From the NCBI RefSeq assembly GCF_019397265.1, contig NZ_CP068985.1, positions 7,041,001-7,105,000 of the forward strand: a DNA stretch of 64,000 nt, written 5' to 3'. Shown here piece after piece: positions 7,877 to 16,300 of the stretch (the first letter of the stretch is position 1; each line of letters starts with the position of its first letter). The notes beneath the pieces are model-generated. The model made no database searches and was not told where the DNA came from. It worked only from the letters and a program-made list of their open reading frames with translations. Both the position numbers and the translations under genes were made by a program. The DNA is from Nonomuraea coxensis DSM 45129. GTDB lineage: Bacteria > Actinomycetota > Actinomycetes > Streptosporangiales > Streptosporangiaceae.

Positions 7877-8857
7877 GTGAAAGGTGCGCGAACTGCCATG
7901 AGCAGCACCGTCAACACCGTCCTCGGCCCCGTCCCCGCGGACGACCTGGGGGTCGTCGCGGTCCACGAGGCTCTGCTGTCGGTGCTGCCGGGGGCGGAGC
8001 ACGCCTTCGACGTCACCATCGACCGCGCCGAGATCTTCGAGATCCTGGCGCGGAAGCTGGCGGACTTCCGCGCGCACGGCGGCGGGACGATCGTCGACAG
8101 CACGGGCATGTTCCACGGCCGCGACCCGCGCCTGTACGAGGCGCTGTCCCGCTCGACCGGCGTGCACATCGTGGCGTCCACGGGCATGGGCCCCGAGAAG
8201 CTGCTCGGCGGCTACTTCCTGACCCCGCAGACCAACCCGCCGACGCCCTGGCCCGCGGAGAAGTTCGCCCGCCTCTTCACCCAGGAGATCACCGAGGGCA
8301 TGGTGGTCCCGCGCGTGGAGCGGCGGGCCGCCGCGGGCCTCGTGGCCACCGCCGCCACCCGCGAGGGCATGACCGCCACCGACGAGAGCCTGCTGCGCGG
8401 CGCGGCCCGCACCGCACTCGCCACCGGCGTGCCGCTCTCCGTCCGCTACGGCGCCGACGCCGTCCACGACCTCGAGATCGTCCTGGACGAGAAGCTGCCG
8501 GCCGGCCGCGTCGTCGTCGGCGGGCTCGACCGCGAGGACGCCCTCGCCGCCGGCGCCCCTCAGGAGGTCGCCCGCCGCGGCGCGTACGTCGCCATCGACC
8601 ACGTGGGCTCGGACGGCGGCGTCACCGACGAGGACCGCGCCGCCCTCGTGCTCGACCTCGTCAAGGCCGGGCACGGCGAGCGCGTCCTGCTCTCCAGCAA
8701 CGCCGTCGGCGTGGCCAAGGGCCACCCCGGCAACGACCTGCCGTTCAGCCACGTCCTGTCGGAGTTCGTCCCCCTGCTCACCGCGCGGGGCCTCGGCGAC
8801 GAGGACATCCGGCGCGTCCTCGCCGGCAACCCGCGCGACCTGCTCCCGGTGCGCTGA
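7877..8857 (+). CDS. Phosphotriesterase-family protein lacking the metal site (probable pseudoenzyme)
   Basis: A 326-residue protein alignable end to end with its neighbour at 8911-9876 (both contain VNTVLGP near the start, GVHIVA, and a C-terminal NP-x-D-L/F). The binuclear metal ligands of this family are nearly all lost. HxH is HEA, the carboxylated Lys is Ala (GLVA), the two later His are Arg (SVRYG) and Gly (VGGLD), and the final Asp is Asn (LSSNA). Only the first His (His30) remains. The frame is intact with normal codon use. GTG 7877 has AAGGAAG at good spacing; ATG 7898 is an alternative. It may act as a regulatory or structural partner of the active paralogue. Confidence 0.82.
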   Translation: MKGARTAMSSTVNTVLGPVPADDLGVVAVHEALLSVLPGAEHAFDVTIDRAEIFEILARKLADFRAHGGGTIVDSTGMFHGRDPRLYEALSRSTGVHIVASTGMGPEKLLGGYFLTPQTNPPTPWPAEKFARLFTQEITEGMVVPRVERRAAAGLVATAATREGMTATDESLLRGAARTALATGVPLSVRYGADAVHDLEIVLDEKLPAGRVVVGGLDREDALAAGAPQEVARRGAYVAIDHVGSDGGVTDEDRAALVLDLVKAGHGERVLLSSNAVGVAKGHPGNDLPFSHVLSEFVPLLTARGLGDEDIRRVLAGNPRDLLPVR

Positions 8858-8910
8858 CCGCCTGCCGGCGGCGCGAGCGAGAGCCTTCAGACCTTCCAGA
8901 GGTGAGTTCT

Positions 8911-9876
8911 GTGACGAGAGTGAACACCGTACTCGGACCGATCCCGGCCGAGGAGCTGGGGATCGTGGCCGTCCACGAGCACATCGGGTACGGCATGCCC
9001 GGCTCCGAGCTGGACAGCACGTGGTGGAAGTCCCCGGAGCAGCGTTACGCGGAGACCGTGCCGAAGCTGCGCGCCTTCCACGACCACAGCCGCGAGTACG
9101 GCGGCGGCACCTTCGTCGACGCCACCGGCATCTGCAACGGCCGCGACGTCGACTACTACAGGTCGCTGTCGGCGAAGACCGGCGTGCACATCGTGGCGTG
9201 CACCGGCTTCGTCGGCGGCGACACCGCCCTGCCGTTCTTCGAACGGGCGAGCGTCGACTACCTGACCCGGCAGTTCGTCCACGAGATCACCGTCGGCATC
9301 GGCGGCACCGGCAGCCGCGCGGGCGTCATCAAGGTCGGGGTGAGCCGCGGCGGGCGCATGACCGGCCTGGACAAGCGCATCTACCGGGCCGCCGCCCGCG
9401 CCGCGCTGGAGACCGGCGTGCCGATCCTCACCCACCTCGCGATCGACGCCGAGACCGCCATCGCGATCTTCAACGAGGAGGGCCTGCCCCTCGACCGGGT
9501 GCTGTTCGGGCACGCCGACGACGGCGTGAACGCCGAGAAGACCCGCGACACCTGGATCGCCGAGCAGGGCGGCCGGGTCGGCTTCGACACCTTCGGCTAC
9601 GAGACCGAGCTGCCGGACCCGCCGTTCTGGGCCCGCCCGCGCCGGGAGCGGCTCGACCACTTCCTCCGCTTCATCGGGCAGGGGCACCTGCGCAAGGTCC
9701 TCGCCTCGGCCGACGCCAACTGCAGCCCGCTGGGCTGGCCGGGCGTGAAGGGCCACACCGTCAACTACATCTTCGAGGACCTCATCCCCGACCTGCGGGC
9801 CGCCGGCCTCGACGAGCGCACGATCGCGACCGTCTTCATCGACAACCCCGCCGACTTCCTGACCATCCAGAGCTGA
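8911..9876 (+). CDS. Phosphotriesterase-family metal hydrolase (lactonase-like)
   Basis: A 321-residue amidohydrolase-superfamily barrel with all expected ligands: HEH in VAVHEHIGYG, Lys in GVIKVGV, His in LTHLAI, His in LFGHADD and Asp in ASADANCSP. Known relatives (PTE, PHP, phosphotriesterase-like lactonases) hydrolyse phosphoesters or lactones. In a catabolic operon with a flavin monooxygenase, lactone or ester cleavage is the likelier job (inference). GTG 8911 follows AGAGGTGAG. It is 53 bp downstream of its metal-less paralogue. Confidence 0.9.
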   Translation: MTRVNTVLGPIPAEELGIVAVHEHIGYGMPGSELDSTWWKSPEQRYAETVPKLRAFHDHSREYGGGTFVDATGICNGRDVDYYRSLSAKTGVHIVACTGFVGGDTALPFFERASVDYLTRQFVHEITVGIGGTGSRAGVIKVGVSRGGRMTGLDKRIYRAAARAALETGVPILTHLAIDAETAIAIFNEEGLPLDRVLFGHADDGVNAEKTRDTWIAEQGGRVGFDTFGYETELPDPPFWARPRRERLDHFLRFIGQGHLRKVLASADANCSPLGWPGVKGHTVNYIFEDLIPDLRAAGLDERTIATVFIDNPADFLTIQS

Positions 9877-9892
9877 AAAAGAGACCGGGACC

Positions 9893-11056
9893 ATGCAGCC
9901 TTCCGACCTGAAGAACCTGACCATCGCGATCGTCGGCGCGGGCTACGCCGGCGCCGCCGCCGCCAAGGCCCTGAGCCTCCTCGGCGCCACGGTGGACGTC
10001 TACGAGCAGGCGAGCGCCGTCCGGGAGGTCGGTGCCGGCATCGGCCTGCGGCCCTCCACCATGGACCGGTTCCGCCAGTGGGGCGTCTTCGACGCGATCG
10101 CCGGAGTCAGCTCGCCGAGCGACTACTTCGAGATCCTCACCGCCGGCTCCGACCCGATCGCCAAGGAGGAGTGGCCGGAGATCGCCACCTACGGCGAGAA
10201 GACCCACCTGATCCACCGCTGCGACTTCATCGAGGCCCTGCTCGGCGTGCTCCCCGAGGGCATGGTGCATCTCGGTCACAAGCTGGAGTCCGTCGAGGAC
10301 GAGGGCGACCGGGCCAGGCTGACCTTCGCCAACGGCAGGTCCGTCACCGCCGACCTGGTGGTCGGCGCCGACGGCATCAAGTCGGTCGTGCGCGCGCAGC
10401 TGTTCGGCGACAACCAGCCGGTGTTCTCCGGCGAGCACGCCTACCGCGCCGTGATCTCCGTGGACGACGCGCACGGCCTGGCCGTCGACGACAACCTCCG
10501 GATGTACATCGGCCGCGGCACCAAGGTCTACTTCCTGCCGCTGCGCCACCGCGACCAGGTGTCGTTCGACGTCACCGCCCTCTGTCCCGACCCCACCTGG
10601 GCGCCGAAGGTCACCAAGGACGACCTGCTGGGGACCGTCGAGGGCTTCGACCCGCGGATCGTGGACATCACCCGCAACCTGGACATGGACGCCGTCAACT
10701 GCCGCGCGGTCTACGACATCGACCCGGTGGACACCTGGCACTCGGACTCCGTCGTCCTCGTGGGCGACGCGGCCCACTCGATGCTGCACCACCAGGGCCA
10801 GGGCGCGAACTCCGCCATTCTGGACGCCGGCGCCCTCGCCGACTCGCTCAGGGAGGCCGGCTCCGTCAAGGAGGCGCTGGCCCGCTACCAGGCCACCCGC
10901 AAGCCGGTGACCGACGAGCTGCAGCGGATCTCCCGCCAGGGCTGGACGGAGGACGAGATCAACGACGTCTTCCCCGGCCAGAAGCCCACCTCCCAGCAGC
11001 CCGCCTCCGAGCAGCCCGCCTCCGAACAGCCCGCCTCCGAGCAGCCGCAGGACTGA
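9893..11056 (+). CDS. FAD-dependent aromatic/heterocycle monooxygenase
   Basis: A 387-residue class A flavoprotein hydroxylase of the salicylate/6-hydroxynicotinate hydroxylase type. It has an FAD GxGxxG at residues 15-20 (IVGAGYAGAAAAKAL), a DG motif in VGADGIKSVVR, and the GD motif VLVGDAAHSMLHHQGQGAN. Such enzymes use NAD(P)H and O2 to hydroxylate a ring. The C-terminus is odd: a Pro-Ala-Ser-Glu-Gln repeat tail encoded by a 15-bp tandem repeat. It starts 17 bp after the phosphotriesterase gene and lies 4 bp before the next, so it is cotranscribed. Confidence 0.9.
   Translation: MQPSDLKNLTIAIVGAGYAGAAAAKALSLLGATVDVYEQASAVREVGAGIGLRPSTMDRFRQWGVFDAIAGVSSPSDYFEILTAGSDPIAKEEWPEIATYGEKTHLIHRCDFIEALLGVLPEGMVHLGHKLESVEDEGDRARLTFANGRSVTADLVVGADGIKSVVRAQLFGDNQPVFSGEHAYRAVISVDDAHGLAVDDNLRMYIGRGTKVYFLPLRHRDQVSFDVTALCPDPTWAPKVTKDDLLGTVEGFDPRIVDITRNLDMDAVNCRAVYDIDPVDTWHSDSVVLVGDAAHSMLHHQGQGANSAILDAGALADSLREAGSVKEALARYQATRKPVTDELQRISRQGWTEDEINDVFPGQKPTSQQPASEQPASEQPASEQPQD
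10997..11041 (+). repeat. Three 15-bp tandem repeats inside the monooxygenase tail
   Basis: The unit CAGCCCGCCTCCGAG occurs three times in phase (the middle copy ends in A), encoding QPASE repeats at the extreme C-terminus. It is in frame, so copy-number change would only lengthen a disordered tail. Confidence 0.9.
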
Positions 11057-11060
11057 CGCC

Positions 11061-11987
11061 ATGCCTCTGCATCCCGACATCGCCAAGGCGCTGGCCGCCA
11101 TGCCGGCGCCGCCTCCAGGACCGCTCGACCCGGTCGCCATGCGCGCGGCCGAGGAGGCGCACGTCCCACCGGTGGCCGAGCGCCTGCCGCTCCACGCGGT
11201 GGAGGACGCCACCGCGCGCACCGCGGCGGGCGAGGTGCCCGTGCGGATCTACACCCCGGCCGACGCCGCCGCGTACGGCCTGCTCGTCTACTTCCACGGC
11301 GGGGCCTTCTTCCTCGGCAGCCTGGAGACGCACGACCACGTCGCGCGGTCGCTGGCGAAGGAGACCGGGCTCAGGGTGATCTCCGTCGGCTACCGGCGGG
11401 CGCCGGAGCACGCCTTCCCCGCCGGGCTCCAGGACTGCTACGGGGTGGTCCGCTGGGCCGCCGAGCAGGGCGGGAGCCTCGCCTGGGACGGCACGACCCT
11501 CGCCGTCGCGGGCGACAGCTCGGGCGGCACGTTCGCGGCGGCGGTCGCCGCGATGGCGTACGACGACGGCTTCGACCGGATCAGCCACCAGGTCATGTAC
11601 TACCCGTCGCTCGACCTGGACCTCGACGTCGACCGCTACCCGTCGCTGCGCGAGAACGCCGTCGGCTACGGCCTGGAGACGGCGGGGCTGAAGCCGTTCA
11701 ACGCCTTCTACCTCGGCAGCGGCGCCGACCCCGCCGATCCGCTGGTCTCGCCGATCAAGCGCGCGGACCTCGCCGGGCTGCCGCCCGCGCTGATCGTCAC
11801 CGGCGAGTACGACCCCATGCGCGACGAGGGCGAGCTCTACGGCCGGCGGCTGGAGGAGGCAGGCGTGGCCGCCAGGGTGAGCCGCTACCCGGGCGCGGGC
11901 CACGGGTTCGTCCAGCACTTCTCCTGGATCCCGGACTACCACCGGGCCTTCGAGGAGACGGCCGCCTTCCTGCGGGGCGCCTCGTGA
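11061..11987 (+). CDS. Alpha/beta hydrolase, hormone-sensitive-lipase family
   Basis: A 308-residue esterase-like enzyme. The oxyanion motif HGGAFFLGS is followed by the nucleophile elbow GDSSGG (Ser153), a catalytic Asp in YDPMRDEG, and His in GAGHGFVQH. These are HSL/AidA-type (family IV) signatures. It acts on short acyl esters or lactones. It starts 4 bp after the monooxygenase gene, and its stop overlaps the next start (GTGA). It probably hydrolyses an ester formed earlier in the pathway. Confidence 0.9.
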   Translation: MPLHPDIAKALAAMPAPPPGPLDPVAMRAAEEAHVPPVAERLPLHAVEDATARTAAGEVPVRIYTPADAAAYGLLVYFHGGAFFLGSLETHDHVARSLAKETGLRVISVGYRRAPEHAFPAGLQDCYGVVRWAAEQGGSLAWDGTTLAVAGDSSGGTFAAAVAAMAYDDGFDRISHQVMYYPSLDLDLDVDRYPSLRENAVGYGLETAGLKPFNAFYLGSGADPADPLVSPIKRADLAGLPPALIVTGEYDPMRDEGELYGRRLEEAGVAARVSRYPGAGHGFVQHFSWIPDYHRAFEETAAFLRGAS

Positions 11988-12916
11988 CGCGGGTGCATCC
12001 GCTGGTCTCGCCGTGGGGCAGGTTCGGGCTGTACAGCTTCTTCGTCGACGCGCCCGAACCGGCGATCGTGGACACGGGGATCGCGTCCTCGCCGGCCGAG
12101 GGCATGGCCCCCGCGCTGGACGCGATCGGGCGGCGGATCGAGGACGTGCGCTGGATCCTGCTCACGCACGGCCACATCGACCACGTCGGCGGCGCGCACG
12201 CGCTGTGGGAGCTGACCGGCCGGCGGGCGCGGGTCGTCATCCACGAGGCCGACGCGCCGATGCTGCGTTCCCGCCGCGCGCACGTCGAGGAGTACCTGGC
12301 CGGGCGGGGGCGTTACCTGGACGACCCGGACGGCGCGGCAAAGGTGGCGGCGGCCACCGAGGCGGTCATCTCCGGCGAGATGGAGCCGGACCTGCTGGTC
12401 GGCGGCGGCGAGACCATCCCGCTGGGCGGGGGCGTCACCGTGTCGGTGCACGCGATCCCCGGGCACACGCCCGGATCGGTGGCCTACGTGATCGACGGCC
12501 AGGACGACGTGTTCGTCGGCGACGCGGTCCAGGTGCACGGGGCCGCCAACGGCTTCCCCGGCTACACCGACCCGGTCGCCTACCGCGCGAGCCTGGAGCG
12601 GCTGCGCGACGAGGTACGCCCGCGGCACCTGTATCTCGGGCATCCGTACCGGCGCGCGGACGGCGTCCCGTACGGCGTCGAGCTCGACGCCGCCCAGGCC
12701 CGCGAGGCGATCCAGGGGAGCCTGGACATCGAGGCCAGGGTCGGCGAGGCGGCCCGCCGCTGCCTGCGGGAGGGCCCGCGGGAGACGGACTCGCCGTACT
12801 CGCCGTTCGCCCCGGTCGCCGGGAGCCTCGGCTACACCGGCGATCCCGCGCTCGAACCGTCGCCGTTCTTCACCTCGATGCACGCCTACCGCACGCACGC
12901 CGAGCAGAGCTCGTGA
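11984..12916 (+). CDS. Metallo-beta-lactamase-fold hydrolase
   Basis: A 310-residue enzyme with the Zn motif THGHIDHVGG (HxHxDH) near residue 65, a later His in PGHTPGS, an Asp in FVGDAVQ, and a final His in LGHPY. The fold covers lactonases, glyoxalase II and beta-lactamases. The spacing suits a two-metal hydrolase, and lactone or thioester hydrolysis is plausible here. Its GTG start overlaps the previous stop, and its own stop overlaps a possible GTG start of the next gene. Confidence 0.9.
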   Translation: MTRVHPLVSPWGRFGLYSFFVDAPEPAIVDTGIASSPAEGMAPALDAIGRRIEDVRWILLTHGHIDHVGGAHALWELTGRRARVVIHEADAPMLRSRRAHVEEYLAGRGRYLDDPDGAAKVAAATEAVISGEMEPDLLVGGGETIPLGGGVTVSVHAIPGHTPGSVAYVIDGQDDVFVGDAVQVHGAANGFPGYTDPVAYRASLERLRDEVRPRHLYLGHPYRRADGVPYGVELDAAQAREAIQGSLDIEARVGEAARRCLREGPRETDSPYSPFAPVAGSLGYTGDPALEPSPFFTSMHAYRTHAEQSS

Positions 12917-12939
12917 CACAGGACAAGGAACCATCCACC

Positions 12940-14661
12940 ATGGCCGACTTCCCGACGATCCAGGCGGGTGAGCAGCAGATCGCCGTGCGCAAGGACCTGC
13001 GGGTCCCGATGCGCGACGGGGTCACCCTCGCCGCGGACGCCTACCACGGCACGGAGGACAAGCCGCGGCCCGCGCTGGTCGCGATGAGCGCGTACGGCAA
13101 GGAGCTGCAGGCCCTCGCCCTCACCACGCCGCCGCAGCGCCGCCCCTCCCCCATGTGGGACGGCTGCATCGAGGCCGGCGACATCGCCCGCGTGGTCAAG
13201 GAGGACTACGTCCACGTCATCGGCGACATGCGCGGCACCGGCGACTCCGGCGGCGAGATGATCGGCAACTACAACGCCGGCGGTGTGCCGCAGGGCCAGG
13301 ACCTGTACGACCTCATCGAATGGGTGGCCGCCCAGCCCTGGTGCGACGGCAACGTCGGCATGATCGGCATCTCCTACTTCGGCTCCATGCAGGTGCTCGC
13401 CGCCGCCGAACGGCCCCCGCACCTGAAGGCGATCTTCGTGAGCGGCGGCCACTTCGACTTCTACGAGACCACGTACCACGGCGGCATCATGTGGTTCATG
13501 CCGCGGGCCGCCCGTGAGGGCCGTGGCGGCGACTCCGGCATCGCGCACACCAACGTGATCTCGCGCATGCGGCACGTGCACGCGCCGGAGGAGCTGGAGC
13601 GGCTCGTCGAGGAGCGGCTGCGGGACCCGGACGTGGCCGCCTGGCCGAACCTCGTACACGTCCTGAAATATCCGAAAAACCGCGAGTTCTGGTTCGACAT
13701 CGTGATGAACCCCCTCGACGGCCCCTGGTACGAGGAACGCAACCCCATCAACCTCGCCAGGAACATCGACATCCCGGTCTACCTGCAGATCGACCAGGGC
13801 CGCGGCTGGACCGTGGACGGCCACATCGAGCTGTTCCACGCGCTCAACGGCCCCAAGAAGCTCGACATCGGCTCCTACCCGCCGATGCAGTCCCGCCCCT
13901 GGATCGAAGAGCACGACAAGATGTTCCGCTGGTACGACCACTGGCTCAAGGGCATCGACAACGGCGTCATGGACGAGCCCGCCGTCAGCGTCTTCGTCGA
14001 GGGCTCCCGCGAGGTCGTCACCGCCGGCACGTGGCCGCCCAAGCCGGTCGAGTACCGCTCGCTCCACCTGCGCCCGCGCCACAAGCTGTCGTACGAGCCG
14101 GAGCTGATGGGCGCCGAGCACGCCGCGCCCGACGGCTTCTACCAGGCCCCGCTCACCGTCACCGACAAGGTCGTGACGGTGAGCTGGAGCACCGAGCCGT
14201 TCGAGGAGCCCACCGAGCTGATCGGCACCGGCGCGGCGCACCTGTTCGCCGAGATCGACCAGGACGACACCAACTTCATCCTGCGCCTGTGGGACGCCGC
14301 GCCCGACGGCAGGCGGCAGCTCATCACCACCGGCTATCTCAAGGCGTCGCACCGCGAGCTCGACGAGCGCACGACCGAGGGCAACCCGTACCACCCGCAC
14401 ACCCGCGCGGTCCCCGTCGAGCCCGGCGCCGTCGAGGAGTACGTGCTGCGCCTCTACCCGTTCGCCGCGACCTTCCGGCCCGGCCACCGCCTGGTGGCGG
14501 AGCTGTCGAACGACGAGCCGCTGGCCGACGCGCACAACGCGCTGCTGCCGCCGGACGCCTTCCACCTGCCGGTGGGCCGCCCGGTCACCCACAAGATCTA
14601 CCGGGACGCCGCCCACCCGTCACGGCTCGTCCTGCCGTTCACCACGAACCCCGGCGAGTAG
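12940..14661 (+). CDS. CocE/NonD family alpha/beta hydrolase (X-Pro dipeptidyl-peptidase-like)
   Basis: A 573-residue serine hydrolase. The N-terminal catalytic domain has DMRGTGDSGG and nucleophile motif GISYFGS (Ser145). The C-terminal jelly-roll domain (about residues 350-573) is the X-Pro dipeptidyl-peptidase C domain. Members include cocaine esterase and acylases. ATG 12940 follows AAGGAA. An in-frame GTG at 12913, overlapping the previous stop, would add nine residues. It is the last gene of the plus-strand catabolic operon and faces a terminator shared with the convergent ABC genes. Confidence 0.9.
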   Translation: MADFPTIQAGEQQIAVRKDLRVPMRDGVTLAADAYHGTEDKPRPALVAMSAYGKELQALALTTPPQRRPSPMWDGCIEAGDIARVVKEDYVHVIGDMRGTGDSGGEMIGNYNAGGVPQGQDLYDLIEWVAAQPWCDGNVGMIGISYFGSMQVLAAAERPPHLKAIFVSGGHFDFYETTYHGGIMWFMPRAAREGRGGDSGIAHTNVISRMRHVHAPEELERLVEERLRDPDVAAWPNLVHVLKYPKNREFWFDIVMNPLDGPWYEERNPINLARNIDIPVYLQIDQGRGWTVDGHIELFHALNGPKKLDIGSYPPMQSRPWIEEHDKMFRWYDHWLKGIDNGVMDEPAVSVFVEGSREVVTAGTWPPKPVEYRSLHLRPRHKLSYEPELMGAEHAAPDGFYQAPLTVTDKVVTVSWSTEPFEEPTELIGTGAAHLFAEIDQDDTNFILRLWDAAPDGRRQLITTGYLKASHRELDERTTEGNPYHPHTRAVPVEPGAVEEYVLRLYPFAATFRPGHRLVAELSNDEPLADAHNALLPPDAFHLPVGRPVTHKIYRDAAHPSRLVLPFTTNPGE

Positions 14662-14674
14662 CCGGGCGGGAGGG

Positions 14675-14702
14675 GCCCGCCGCCGCGCGTCAGGCGGCGG
14701 GC
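14675..14702. terminator. Bidirectional hairpin between convergent genes
   Basis: GCCCGCCGCC and GGCGGCGGGC form a perfect 10-bp stem with an 8-nt loop. The stop codon of the minus-strand ATPase gene lies in the loop, so the hairpin covers the 3' ends of both transcripts. Confidence 0.75.
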
Positions 14703-15460
14703 GCCTGGTGGTAGACCGAGTGCCAGACCTCGTTGCGGATGCGGGAGAACTCCGGCGACAGCCGTACCTCCTCGGTCCTCGGGTACGGCAGGTCCACGTC
14801 GATGACCCGGTGGATGCGGCCGGGGCGCGCGGCCATGACCACGACCCGGTTGGCCAGGTAGACGGCCTCGTCCACGTCGTGGGTGATGAACATGACGGTG
14901 CGCCGCTCCCTGCTCCACGTGTCGAGGAGCTGGTCCTGGAGCTGGACGCGGGTGAGCGCGTCCAAGGCGCCGAACGGCTCGTCCATGAGCAGCACCTGCG
15001 GGCCGACCGCGTACGCGCGGGCGATTGCGCAGCGCTGCTTCATGCCGCCGGACAGGGTCTTCGGCAGCGCGTCGGCGAAGTCCGACAGCCCGACCAGCTC
15101 GATCGCGTGCTCGGCGCGCTTCCTGCGCTCGTCCTGCGGCAGGTTCATGAGCTTGAGCCCGAACTCGACGTTCTTGCGCACGGTCAGCCACGGGAACAGC
15201 GCGTACTGCTGGAAGATCACCCCACGGTCGGGGCCGGGACCGGCGACGGGGGCGCCGTCGAGCAGGATGTCCCCCGTCCCCGGCTCGGTCAGGCCGGCGG
15301 CCATGCTCATCAGCGTGCTCTTGCCGCACCCCGACGGGCCGACGACGGTGACGAACTCGCGGTCGGCGATGTCCAGGTCCACCCGGTCGAGGGCGAGGAA
15401 GTCGCCGCCCTTCAGCGGGAACGACTTCGACACGTTCCTGAAGGAGATCTTGGGAGTCAT
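14690..15460 (-). CDS. ABC transporter ATP-binding protein (nitrate/sulfonate/taurine type)
   Basis: A 256-residue nucleotide-binding subunit of the SsuB/TauB/NrtD group. It has Walker A GPSGCGKST, Q-loop FQQYALFPW, signature LSGGMKQR, Walker B VLLMDEPFGALD and an H-loop His in FITHDVDEA. ATG 15460 is preferred because it overlaps the permease stop (ATGA) and has AGGAG upstream; ATG 15475 is an alternative. With the permease and lipoprotein it forms an importer for a small anionic organic molecule. Confidence 0.93.
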   Translation of the reverse strand: MTPKISFRNVSKSFPLKGGDFLALDRVDLDIADREFVTVVGPSGCGKSTLMSMAAGLTEPGTGDILLDGAPVAGPGPDRGVIFQQYALFPWLTVRKNVEFGLKLMNLPQDERRKRAEHAIELVGLSDFADALPKTLSGGMKQRCAIARAYAVGPQVLLMDEPFGALDALTRVQLQDQLLDTWSRERRTVMFITHDVDEAVYLANRVVVMAARPGRIHRVIDVDLPYPRTEEVRLSPEFSRIRNEVWHSVYHQAPAA

Positions 15461-16257
15461 CGGCGCTCCTGCCATCCGGTCAGCCTGCGCTCGGCCAGCA
15501 GCAGGAGCCGGTCCATGACCAGGCCGAGCACCCCGATGCTGATCAGGCCGACGAAAATCGTGGGAAGGTCGTAGTAGAGCTGGGCCTGCTGCATGCGGTA
15601 GCCCAGCCCTTCCTGGGCGGCGATCAGCTCGGCCGCCACGAGGGTCCCCCAGGCCGCGCCGAGTCCGACGCGCATGCCGACGATGATGAACGGCGTCGAG
15701 GCCGGCACCACGACCTTCATGAAGATCGTCCGGTCGGACGCGCCCAGCACGCGGGCGGCGTTGATGAGGGTCTTGTCCACGTCCAGGACGCCCTGGAAGG
15801 TGGAGACCACGCTGGACAGGAACGCGGCCAGGAAGATGACGAACACCTTGGGCGTCTCGCCGATGCCCATCAGCAGGATGGCCAGCGGGATGATCGCCAG
15901 CGGCGGGATCGTGCGGAAGAACTGCACGTACGGCTCGATCAGCGCGCGGGCGGTGGCGTACCAGCCCATGAGGAAGCCGACCGGGATCGCGAGCACCGTG
16001 CCCAGCACGAAGCCGGTGAAGACGCGGCGGAGGCTCGCCAGGACGTCGGTGAGGAGGGTGCCGTCGGCGATGAGCTCGGCGCCCCGCCGCACCACCTCGA
16101 CCGGCCCCGTCAGGCCCGTGATGCCGGACACGGACAGTCCGGTCCAGAGGGCGAGTCCGGCGATCACGGCCGTCACGTTGAGCACGACCGTGCGGCCGGG
16201 CCTCGGGCGGCGGCGGCGCGGCGCGGCGGACGGTTCTGTCACGGTGGCGGCGGTCAT
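15457..16257 (-). CDS. ABC transporter permease (SsuC/TauC type)
   Basis: A 266-residue inner-membrane subunit with about six hydrophobic helices. The BPD_transp_1 domain contains the cytoplasmic EAA-like loop (RVLGASDRTIFMKVVVPAS). The N-terminus has a basic stretch RRRRPRPGR before helix 1. It overlaps the ATPase gene by four bases and lies 43 bp from the ROK gene. The likely substrate class is sulfonates, sulfate esters or related anions, matching the sulfatase upstream. Confidence 0.92.
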   Translation of the reverse strand: MTAATVTEPSAAPRRRRPRPGRTVVLNVTAVIAGLALWTGLSVSGITGLTGPVEVVRRGAELIADGTLLTDVLASLRRVFTGFVLGTVLAIPVGFLMGWYATARALIEPYVQFFRTIPPLAIIPLAILLMGIGETPKVFVIFLAAFLSSVVSTFQGVLDVDKTLINAARVLGASDRTIFMKVVVPASTPFIIVGMRVGLGAAWGTLVAAELIAAQEGLGYRMQQAQLYYDLPTIFVGLISIGVLGLVMDRLLLLAERRLTGWQERR

Positions 16258-16300
16258 GGCTCAGAGCTCTGCATGGTGTGGTGGATCCTTCTCGTACGGT

